The notes beneath the pieces are model-generated. The model was not told the DNA's origin. It was given only the letters and a program-made list of their open reading frames with translations, and did not search any database. A DNA stretch of 64,000 nt from Haemonchus contortus (Eukaryota > Nematoda > Chromadorea > Rhabditida > Trichostrongylidae): the NCBI GenBank assembly GCA_000469685.2, contig LS997565.1, positions 21,006,740 to 21,070,739 of the forward strand. Reading direction: 5' to 3'. The position numbers and the translations under genes were made by a program. How positions within the stretch are numbered: position 1 is the first letter of the stretch; each line of letters starts with the position of its first letter. Below, in pieces: positions 47,001 through 59,000 of the stretch.

Positions 47001-50000
47001 GGGCCGTTGGCGGATGGTTTCGTTGACCGGATCGACGGTCGTGTACCTGTTTTCGGACCAACACGTGCAGGAGCGCAGCTAGAGGTGAAGATATTTCTCA
47101 TTCCTGGGAAACTTCTCTTTATTGAGTACAAAAATACTTTCATTGCAGGCTTCTAAGATTTATTCGAAAACATTCATGAAGAAAAATGGTCTTCCAACAG
47201 CAGAATTTGCGTCTTTTTCCGACATTGCAAATGCAGAGGCCTTCATAGAAAGGTAGGAGTTCTACTTAAAAATGGGGGAAGGGAGTGGCAAGAGTCTTTC
47301 TGAGATTTGTAGTAAGCACAGGCCTGTCTGGGTACACGAGTGAGTTGCGGAGCCACTGGCCTGCTAAATGTGGAGCTATAGTAATCTGAAGCCCTGAAAT
47401 TCATGCACTTCCACAGCATCCATTCCATCTCACGTTGAGTTGGGGAACCCCACATTTCAAATGATCTCGACTGAGAAGTGACGTTCATTCTGAAGTTTTA
47501 TCATCCCAATGGAGAGTTTATCAACTTACGGTGCAATGCTTCAATTGAAATTCGAATTGTATTTCATATAACATGACGAGCAACAAGCCAATTGAACCAT
47601 AGAACCTGACAGGAGATGAAGCTCGATCCTTTGATGAGTCTTAAGGGATAATTTTTTGGTTTCTGAGCATCAGTTTTTTGGTTTTTTAGATGTGAGTGGA
47701 GAGGGATTGTCGTGAAGGCTGATGGGCTGGCTGCTGGCAAAGGTGTTGTGGTAGCTGACAGCAAAGAGGGTGCCAAGTTAGCAGCACAACAGTTTCTTGC
47801 AGTAAGTGTTGCACCTATTTTTGTTATGCTGACAAACTAGGTCACTATGTATCAGATCGTTACATATGTGATATCGATTTGATTTCAACCTGGATATCTA
47901 ACGAGATCATATGAATCTTCCAAGTTTCAAACAGTTTGAGGGGTCTTTACAATACCCACCCTAATTATTCAAAAAAAGGCGAAAAAGACGCGGATTCGCG
48001 TCTTTTTCGTCTTTTCTCTATAACTAGGTGAGTTTACACTTTTTTCATGTATGATGTTATATAGTTCGACTCAGCTCGTCGAGGTCTATAAAATGGTGAG
48101 TTCAAATTTGGGAAACTTCAATTTTTAAGTCATCGGTCCACCGAAGTTTCTGGGGGTACGTCATTAGCGGCGACGCTCGCCATAATTATAACCAGAAGGC
48201 ATTCTCCTTCATTAAAAGTATTCAGTGAGTTGTAGGTCAGCTGTCATATTTCAAAACTAAGCAAAAAGTAGACCATTGCATTATTCATGCTTTTCTGATC
48301 ATTTTGGTACAATTTTTCCCGAAATGGACGAATCCAGTCGTGCACCATTCTTGAACGATAGTGACTTTTAATTTGAGAAATAGCAAATATGAGTTAATTC
48401 CCAATGCTAGTAAATGATCTACCTACACTTCAGAAATAGTGCTTTCCTACAGTATGCATATTGTAAGCACGAGTTCAATAGTAAAAGCGTTTTTATCGTC
48501 CAAATTCCGGTTTGCGGCATATTTTCGCACAAAACACATGTTTTCTTGCGTTTTCAAGTAGGATTTTCGATGTTCATGAGGAAGTTACGCCTATCATCGG
48601 AAGTATTCATACTTCACGTTTTGTGAACAACCACGGATATGAAGAATAATTACTTGTTTGGATCCTCAGGCTTCATAAATAGCTTCCGATCTCAGCCCAA
48701 AGCTCAGGAGACTGACCCACATATTTTTTATTTGAAGTAAACGTATGAAATCCTACACCGTTGAAATCCATTTCCAAAAAGCTATTCAGCGGTATAAAAA
48801 TCACTTTACGGATCACACTTCGAATTAACACCTTTGGCACCACATTTCCATTCTACTCCGCCACTCGGCCACCCAATTAGGCATGTGGCTCGAGTGGCCG
48901 AGGCAGCACATTGATTGATTGCCTGTTTGCTTTGATGTGCGCCATCAATCGAACATTCTTAGAAATTTGCTCTCGTGATTGAATGTGCACAATTCTAACA
49001 CGCAACTGTTTCACCTCGCTTTGCAAAACAAGATGATTTTCCAGAAATGTATATTTTTGGTGACAGCTCCTCCCACAACACGAATTTTTAATAGTATTTG
49101 TGAACATTCCTGTGTTTGCAACAAAAACTTCGCAACTTGAATAATTGTTTCACTTTCATGCTCACTAGTAAGAGATAATATCGGCTGCATTTGAATGTTT
49201 AGGTTGTAAAATAGTTTACGACTGCGGCACCATTAGTAGGCAGGCTATTGTCGAGGTGCGAAGAAACTCCTTCGGTAATTACTGTGGGAGCCGCTAAGGT
49301 CGAGGGACAATACCTGGAATCGACTCAAGGTGTTGTAACCAGCTTCTGTGGAAAGACGATGCATCATCGGCTCCCAGAAATGTACAAGGTGGAAATGGTA
49401 CAAATGCGAACTAGAAATACGAGCATCACTTCATAAAATGAATCCCAAAAGTATGACTCAACCCCAGTAGAAGAGAAATATCGTAATCTGCAAAGTGAGG
49501 TTTATTGCAAACAGTTGCGTTAATAGTTGTGCACATTCAATCACAAGAGCAAATTTCTAAGAATGTCCGATTGACGGCGCACATCAAAGCAAACAGGCAA
49601 TCAATCAATGTGCTGCCTCGGCCACTCGAGCCACATGCCTAATTGGGTGGCCGAGTGGCGGAGTAGAATGGAAATGTGGTGCCAAAGGTGTTAATTCGAA
49701 GTGTGATTCGTAAAGTGATTTTTATACCGCTGAATAGCTTTTTGGAAATGGATTTCAACGGTGTAGGATTTCATACGTTTACTTCAAATAAAAAATTTGT
49801 GGTTCAGTCTCCTGCGCTTTGGACTGAGATCGGAAGCTATTTATGAAGCCTGAGGATCCAAACAAGTAATTATTCTTCATATCCGTGGTTGTTCACAAAA
49901 CGTGAAGTATGGATACTTCCGATGATAGGCGTAACTTCCTCATGAACATCGAAAATCCTACTTGAAAACGCAAGAAAACATGTGTTTTGTGCGAAAATAT

Positions 50001-53000
50001 GCCGCAAACCGGAATTTGGACGATAAAAACGCTTTTACTATTGAACTCGTGCTTACAATATGCATACTGTAGGAAAGCACTATTTCTGAAGTGTAGGTAG
50101 ATCATTTACTAGCATTGGGAATTAACTCATATTTGCTATTTCTCAAATTAAAAGTCACTATCGTTCAAGAATGGTGCACGACTGGATTCGTCCATTCCGG
50201 GAAAAATTGTACCAAAATGATCAGAAAAGCATGAATAATGCAATGGTCTACTTTTTGCTTAGTTTTGAAATATGACAGCTGACCTACAACTCACTGAATA
50301 CTTTTAATGAAGGAGAATGCCTTCTGGTTATAATTATGGCGAGCGTCGCCGCTAATGACGTACCCCCAGAAACTTCGGTGGACCGATGACTTAAAAATTG
50401 AAGTTTCCCAAATTTGAACTCACCATTTTATAGACCTCGACGAGCTGAGTCGAACTATATAACATCATACATGAAAAAAGTGTAAACTCACCTAGTTATA
50501 GAGAAAAGACGAAAAAGACGCGAATCCGCGTCTTTTTCGCCTTTTTTTGAATAATTAGGGAGGGTATTGTACTTGTACTACGAAATGGTAAGTCTTGCTT
50601 CAAGGACAGCTTTGGGCTAGGTCAAATATCAGACACTCTCTTTTTTCCCACATTGGCTTCCTGTCGAAATTCAAAATTAACCAGCAGAGCCGTGGCGACA
50701 GAGAAGGTATCTCCAGTAGAACTATGAAAATTTGTAGACAGTAGAGAAAGGGAGAGTGGCTGGATAGAACTCTAGAGAAATCATCGACTGTTCATGAACT
50801 CTCCAATTGAAATTCGTTTATGAAGTGGTTTCTTTATTTTTGTCAAATGAACAATGAACTCATTAAAAGTGGTTGATTGAATGATCGGTACGTCACTGAT
50901 TTCTTGCGATAGAATGCAATGCAACATAGAATATATAGGCAGGTGGTTATTTGCCTGATTTTTTTTTGTTCAGTTTGGTCTTGGGTACCCTCCGAGAGCC
51001 GGTTGCAACAAAGATAACATAACAGTCTATTGTGAATAACATCTAACAGAATGAATGCAGTACAGCGTGCTGACGACGGCGAAACGGCTTGTCCGATGGG
51101 GCGCGAATACACCGCTGAGGTCCACTTTCTGAGCGGCGACGGCGACGGCGAGTTCCTATTGACGCCTGTCCACGCATTTTATACGGAATTTGTGATAAAG
51201 CCTGTAATCAGTGCATTTCGTCAGAGCACGCGGTTGTTTCTGCGCAAGCTAGAGTTGTTGCTAGATCATAAATATGGCCTATCGATTGATTGGGAAATTC
51301 GCGAGGCTTACAAGGCTTACACCCCCCACTTTACCCAAATTAGCTTGTCCTTGAACGTAGAAAAGGCTAATGGCGGGAAAAAGGGAGACAGAGATTGCGC
51401 GTGTTTCTTTAGGGAAGCCTCGCCCTCGTCAGTCAAAAACAGAAGAACGTAAATCACGAATTAGGCTACCTGAATCCATAAATCTGCCACGAGTTGACCA
51501 CAAAGGAACGTGAAGAATGGAATACTGCTCCAAAGAGGGAACTAAGGAATTATAAAAATGAAAGAGGTCAACTAAAGTGAAGGAGAAAGAAAAGACCGCT
51601 CGCCACAAGTGAATGCGTATCAGAAAAACCCCATAATCAAACCCGGAGAACAAAAGAAAATTATGCGATGCGGATGAGTGTGGATCGTGTCCGTCGTAAT
51701 CGGAAAACCGTGTGGCATTCTGAACGAGTAGTGGCGAAAGCGTATTAAGCCGCAAAGTCAAAAACGACAGAAAAACAGGAGATACTCACTGTCACGAATG
51801 GAACGTAGTTCGCGAAAATATCTTGGAGAGAGCTGGCGTCCACGAAAGCGTTCCCGGTCGTATGCCTATTGAAGGACGCGTCCCCAATTCGGCAGTCGTC
51901 GCAGAGCTTCCACATGCCCTAAAATGAATTGTCCGTACTTACATCGAGTAATCGCTACATTAAGCTGTGGATACTTCCAGGAGGTCTCCGGACTCCCTGT
52001 CGATTTCGGTTCGAGCAGTAAGTGTAAAACGACATCCATATCCCATCCTTGGACTGAGTCGACAGGAAGAAGCAGGATGCTGAGACGGTGCAAAGTGTCT
52101 TCAAGTCGCCGTTGTTGTTCTTTATAAAACGGACTGCGATGGAAAAAGCGTCGATACCCTTTGATAAGATTGCACACACGAGCGCCTCACAGCAGCGAGC
52201 TTCAGCGGGGTTGTAATGGGACTGCGCGGGAGATATTCGGGAATGGCCGCGGATGTCGACGCAAACGAAGGGAACCTCTGGGTCGAGCAGGGCGAGGCAA
52301 CGCTTGCCGCTGAATTTGCCGAGCTGTTGATCCGCTAACTAGAATTAACGACTGAGTTAAGCAGGCTGTTAAGGGCAGGGTGTGCTCGAAAGGACGTTAC
52401 CGAGGGCGCGAGAGAAAGGTCCTCTGCATGGGGAGTGTCATCAATCCTTTGCCAACGAAACGAGCCGCTACTCAAGTGCATGGACAGTGAACGTGAGGCT
52501 CCAACTGGTTGACATCTCTGATGTAAAAGTGACGAGCGTTGATGAAACGAGCCGCCAAAGCCACGAACGCAGATCCAGATATTTGAGACGAAAAGAGCCT
52601 GCTCGAGTAGTACTCAACAGGGACGACCGCACCCAAAGCATGTTCTTCACGGTTTCCTCCGTATCCTCGGAATTGTGGTTCTCCGCGATCCGGTATTGCT
52701 TCCGTTCTTTTTCCGTCAGGTGAAGAGCAGCTTTGAGATTCAATAACAAACATTCGACCAGGGTCCGGCCACGAGCGTAATCCGTGAAAAGAAGGCGCTC
52801 CGATTGTACAAGTGCGTCTGTAAAATTGGCCAGTAGGCTCCGAAGTACATGATGAAGGTAGATGGTGCTCCCATTTCAAGTGCCGAATCGACTACGAATC
52901 GAAGGACTTTTAGGTGTTTGTACTCGTCGAGCTTTAGCAGTGTTTCGGTGAATTGTGCCACGGCTACATTAGTTGTCGATGTCATGAGGACCAATTTGCC

Positions 53001-56000
53001 CTGTTCTGCGAGGCGAGCGGTGGTAAGGGCTCCTTAAGCGGTTGCGAGTGTAGAAATAGATACATCGTAGTCACGAAATATCCTGCCGCGCGTTGAACAA
53101 AAATGACGAAACGGCTTTATTGGGCGCACTCTCAGACTTGTTTAATTAAACGTCATATCAACAATTACAACAACTGTGAAACATTCAATTCGTAAACGGT
53201 GCAAAAGACTTCTACTGCTATGAGAATGAGGAAAACTGAGACTATTAGAATGATATAAGTTCAACAGTTAGAAAGAATGATGCAAAAGAAAACACTTCAA
53301 ACAAATATTACATAAGAAACTACTACAGTTAAAACGACGTGAGCAAGATCAATTATTAAAGCGATGTAAATGACTTTCTTCATTGCGATGATAAGAGGCG
53401 GCGCGTTAGAGGAGAAAATAAGAAAATGATCAAGAGTCATCAGAGATGTGGAGATTACAGGAGACGCGATGTCAAATGATGCCCTAAGCGGTGTGTTGCT
53501 ACCATATATACCCGCGCTTCCCGCGCTTCGGGCGCGAGACCGAAATTTGATCTGCTGTTGGGGAAGATCATAAGACGGCGCGTGCAATCGTGGCTTAACA
53601 ATTGCGATAGCTCTCACTACTGCTCTTCGTGTGCCGAAGGCGGCCTTAATAGCTAAAATTGGGTGGCCCATTGCACTGCCCGCGATTGATCGTCGCGAAG
53701 ACGGAGATCAGTCGAACCCAAGGTGATGTTGGTCGGAGGAGCTTCGCCTTGCGAAGGCGCTTCTGACGGATGCGGACGACTGAAATATAATTGGTCGAGA
53801 AGGGTGTTTTCTCCCAATGGAATGGTGGGATTTCTGATGTTGATGGAAAATGTATTGTCGGCTAGCAAGTTGAATACGGGATCGATGCCGGTCGGCGCCC
53901 GAACCAGGCAAAAGCACAGCGGTACAAATGCTTCGTTGGCGTTTGAAAGTCTTGTTCCATGACGTCGAATATTTCGAAGAAGTGATTGATGGTGGTGAGG
54001 TTCGAAGTGTAACTCGATAGCGAGGGTCTGATGTTCAGGGCGATAGATTACTTCCACAATTCCGTTCCGTGATAGAATGGTCGAATCGATAACCCAAGTG
54101 TGGACCATTCGAAATCGTGTCCATCCTCCTCGACCCGACATTGTATAATATTGATCATTAGCCGAAGTAGAAGCGCGTTCAGGTACAAAAGTGCAAAAAA
54201 GCACTAGGTACAAAAGCCGAGACTTCGTGTGTCGCTTTCTCGTCGTACCAAACACTGTAAGCTGTGAGCGCTCACGTTGTCCTCATTGATGCTTTCAGTT
54301 AGCTGTGCCGTCAAGGCGCATGTATCGTTCCGCACTTGAGTCAGTGCAGACGAAGTTGCGTCCCGTATGATCTTAGCACCTCGTCCCAGCAGAGGCGTAA
54401 GGATAGGTAATGTCCTCGAAGATATCGAAAGCCTGGGTAGTACCAAGGTCCGACTCGGTAGGCTTCGTGCCAGTGAGCTGGGTCATGGCCTTGTTGCTGG
54501 ACACAGCTTCGGAGCGCGTGCGCCTCTGTAAGACGACAAAGCTAGGTCTTGCTCGAGGGTGTTATGAGAGCATGACTTATCGGCCTTTTGAAGAGTTTGA
54601 GCGATAATGAGATAAAGTTCCAACGTCTCAGCGCCTGGAAAAGGATAAAAAAATATGTGGCATCAATGAGTGATCTGCGCGAATGCTGCCGATGTTGCTC
54701 AGAGACTTACACCGGCTGGAAATCGTGACCTTTACACGCCCAAAAAAGCGAAAAGATGAGATAGCTGATAAGGAAGAAGGAGAATGTAGGAGAGTAATCA
54801 TATCTTCAAACTTTGGGGTAACTCTGACAAAATGATGAATCATGGCGCTGAGAAGAACGAAACTGAGCAAGCTGACATGCTCGCAACCAAAACGAGAAAG
54901 AAGAGAAAAAAAAGAGGAAGGACTCAAAAGAAGTACTTGAGGAACATATAGAAATCTTCCGACTGATGCAGTGATGCTGATGTAAGAACACAGGGAAAAA
55001 TTCTGTGAATTACGCCTGGAGAAGAAACAAGTGGGGAAAGATTAGAAGAAGAGAAAAAATTGAAGAATCCAGGAACTCCAAGCGAGGAGCGTACATGTGC
55101 TTGAACTATGTGCAACCTACTAGAGTACCTGACTGTTGTTTCCCCTACTACTAATTGTATGTACTAGCGCTGAGCACAATACTTATAGCGTCTTTAGCCG
55201 GTGAGAACCACAGCAACGCAATGCTTGGAGCAAAAGGTGTCCAACACCCCTTGTGTGCAACGAACTTGTCATTCAGAAGAACCTCAACTCGGGGAACTTC
55301 TCATAGTATACCATAGTCATTTAACTTGGAGACAACCTTCTGTTCTGGTGATCACCTTGAACTGAATCTTACACAAATCAAAACTGGCATGGAGCGATCA
55401 TATTAACAGGGCAACACTGAACACATCGACCACAGTGATAGGAGTGGCTGGTGGGCCCAACCCGCAGCAAAGGAACAAAAAATGTGAGAAGGAAACAAGA
55501 AAGAAAGAAAATATAAAATACAGCTGATTGGTTTTGTTTGAGGTAAGAGTCTCCTTCTGGCCGCCTTTAATGAAAAAAGAAAGAAGAACCAATCGTGCAG
55601 TGTGAATAAGAAAAACTGTCACAGAGAGCCTTAAAATAGGGCAAAGAGCACTGTAATTATTGAAAAAAATGGGAAGTCCAAGAGAAGGGGAACCAGAAAG
55701 AAAAGAATATTAAAATTGTCAGCGAGAAACTTGTTTTCTGACCAATATGAGAATTTAACGTGCTGAAGGGGAGACTACGGTCCCTTCAATGCTGCAAAGA
55801 GCCCTTGCAGGATTGCTGTCTTACGTCTCTACAAGCGTACCCAAATGCAGCCCTTCAGGGCCTACTATGATAGGGCTAAGGAAAGGGGAAAAGGAAAATC
55901 TAGGAAATGAAAGCAATTACACGATGGAGAAGAAAAAACATGGGAAAGAACGAAATTTCGAACTCACCGTCCCTCCGTCTGTCGTCGTATGGAGGGCTCG

Positions 56001-59000
56001 CTGCCACCAGCGAAACAAAGTAACAACAGTTTATTGTGAACAACCGCTAATTGAATGAATACGGTACAGCGCGCTGACGATGGCGAGACGGCTTGTCCGG
56101 CGGGAAGCGAAGCGCCGCTGAGTTCCACTGGCTGAGCGGCGGCTGCGATGGCGAATCCCAGTCGACGCCTGTCCACGCATTTTATACGGAGTTCGCGAGG
56201 AAGCCCGTAATCAGTACATTTCATCGGAGCACGCGGACGTTTCTGCGCAAGCTAAAGTTGTTGCTAGATGGTACATATCGCCTATCAGTCGGTTGAGAAA
56301 GCTCCGATTCTACAGTTCTTGCCGACTCTACTCCCCATTTGGCGAATATGTAATTTTACCGATGTAAAGCGTAAGTATCCCTGAAGCAAGTTAAAGCATC
56401 GTGTGAAAAGGAATTTTTTACTGGTGGTCATTGAAAACATATCAGTCACTGACGAATTTCACTTTCCTACTTCCATTCATTCCTCACTCGCTGCATTCGT
56501 ACCTCATGGACACGATCAGAATAAAGTTCGCCGTCAAAGCGAGAACCATTATAGGATTGAAGGAGCTAGTCGGGCGAACATGTGCTGTTTTATCGTAATA
56601 GCTCCTTTTAGGGGAGCTCTGATCTCTTGTATATGGACTCAATGAATAGCGCCTCGTACGGGTCGAAGCACTTTAATGCAACTGTCATTTTGGAATGAGC
56701 TGTGAAACAAACAGAATAACGACTTTCTCTTGCAGCTGCGATTTATGTAAATGTTTTCATGGCATTTTTGCTTCGATGAATCAATTGATTTCAGGGTCAA
56801 TATGGTGAAAGTAGCTCAAGAATCCTTCTAGAGGAACGTTTGTACGGATATGAGGTTTCGGTGAGGTCATATTCGTCATCTCACTCTTTCCTTCTTCAAA
56901 TGACATAAATTTCTAGGCGCTCTGTTTCACTGATGGTACCTCAATCGCTCGTATGCCGCTGGTTCGCGATCATAAGAGATTGCTTGAGAATGATATGGGA
57001 CCGAATACTGGTAAGCCTGCTGCTTTCACCACTCGCAAAAATTTATTTTCAAGGACAATAGGATTCCTTATTATGTGTTATGTGATGCTCAAATATATTT
57101 TTGCTTCCGACAAGCAAAGCAGGTGACATCCCATGGTACACAGGTGAGCTGGACCTTGGTTATAACCGTCAGCCGTGATAAGGCATTACCGCTGAAGACA
57201 GATTTGGCGATGAGAAAAGGTCTTTCGAGAGTATTAGGCCCTGCTTCTTGAGGGCCCACCCCTTCATCAGAAGATATATTTCAACCTAGTTTCTCAGATT
57301 TTGGTGTCTGAACAGGAATGAGAAGATGCCGTGAATATTTTTAAAAAAAAAGCTCCCTAATGGTACAGGCAACGCAGAGTTCCAGCAATATACAATATAA
57401 TATAAATAAATAAATAAATAAATATTCCTAGATTAGCGAATGAACGTTAAGATTTCTCCTTTCATTTGTAATAGCCAGGCAAGAAAAAAACAAAGATGTG
57501 TTTGAATTCCTATGCCTTACAAGAACATTCGCTTTCAGCATGTATTAGCAGTTGAGTTCTTAGGCAATTGGATTCTATGAAATGCTCTTTGAGGAGGTAT
57601 GGGTGTCGTCGCTCCTGTGAGCCTTCCGGAGAGTGTGGATCGAGAAATCGATCGCATACTAAAGAATACCGTCGCCTCGTTGAGGAAAGATGGCATCATC
57701 TACAAAGGTGAGTTAGTGCTGTGAAACCCATTCTCAATCCACTCAAATAGTTTCAAGTGATTTTGATCTGTCGATTATTTACTGGAAACCTCTACTGATC
57801 AGCTGGACATTCCGAAGTAGCGGTGGTTAATGAAAGACTTCTGTGAGGAAATCGCTACTCGGAACCGCTTTCATTAGCACCTACAGCATTTCAGGAGTCA
57901 TTTACGCTGGCCTTATAGTGACAGCAAATGGCCCGCAACTTCTCGAATACAATTGCCGTTTCGGAGATCCTGAAATAGAGGTGAATGCTGTGCACAAGTT
58001 TTCTTTTTCTCATTTCTTCAGAATCCTTTTCGCTCACTGTTGGGAATTATTGCGTATGAATGGTTCACGTCTCCCAAGAACTAAACCCGCTGGAAATCTT
58101 GGATTCACGTTTGGGACCAGTGTTGTTTTATAGCTATTTGACGTTGCCACTAAGAGAGCTTTTTTGTTTTTTCGAAAGTTAGGTATACGAGATGTTTCGA
58201 TTCAGCTACATCATAGCGCCTCTACGAAGTAATGCCCCACTTACCACTAGTGTACTGCTCGCATGTGTAGAGCCCCCTTCTCTTTAGAAGGGCATCCAGA
58301 AGCTGGAATGAGTTCAACATGTGCTTCATGCTGCCGTCGGACAGTTCACATTTTCTGATCTATTCCTCACCTTCCCCCTCCGCCCCCCCCCCCAAACTAT
58401 TCGCTTGAACAATTTTCCCTTTATTCTACGCAGTATTGAGGAGTGATATCGGAATATGTGTTCTCTTTTTACATCCTTGAGAAAAGAGTGAAATTTCCAG
58501 CATCAGTACATCGACTAACTGGTTGATTAATTTTCATTGTGTCTCTGTTTACTCAAATAACGCTTTTTTGAAGCTTAGTAATCTCTTTACTCGTTATGCA
58601 AGCTTGTGCCGCCTCATATCCTTTAAACATCTAACAGGAAGGTATTCAAAAGTAGACTGGGAAAAATTGGACCTATTGTGCACCCTAAATATCCCAGTTT
58701 TGACATTTCATGCTAGTCACTGCTGTCATACGATGCGTATCCTTCGTCATACGCCTAGTTCTCAACTTTAGATAATCAGAATCGATCCTCAACTGCCCAT
58801 TTTTGTGTGATAGGGGCTTTCATGGGCGTGTTCGAATTAGTGAATGGAAATCATTTTCTACTAGGGCAGGAGTTTTTGCGCGGAACATATCATAAGTCGG
58901 GCTGCGCAGGAAATGTTTGCCGCTAATTCATTGTTTTGTTTTAGGTAATCATGAGACTACTCAAGTCGGATCTCTTCTCAATCTGCATGGCAACTGTCAA

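Larger units (their letters stand above)
51004..56314 (-). mobile_element. Putative LTR-bounded, helicase-carrying non-autonomous element
   Basis: Two ~310-bp direct repeats enclose about 4.7 kb with the broken helicase in the same orientation as the repeats' TATA and poly(A) signals. No reverse transcriptase, integrase or gag motif was found between them. It lies wholly in intron 4 of the purine gene, antisense to it. The region 54.5-56.0 kb, between the 5' repeat and the helicase, is purine-rich on the plus strand and shows no protein motif. Interpreting the whole as one transposed unit is inference; no target-site duplication could be proved. Confidence 0.5.

Noticed and set aside
48414..48626. 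70-codon ORF repeated at 49893-50105
   Set aside because: Identical only because it lies on the two foldback arms; no domain recognised.
51051..51452. 133-codon plus-strand ORF similar to the ORF at 56093-56296
   Set aside because: The similarity comes from the LTR-like direct repeat, and the TATA and poly(A) signals lie on the other strand; not taken as a gene.
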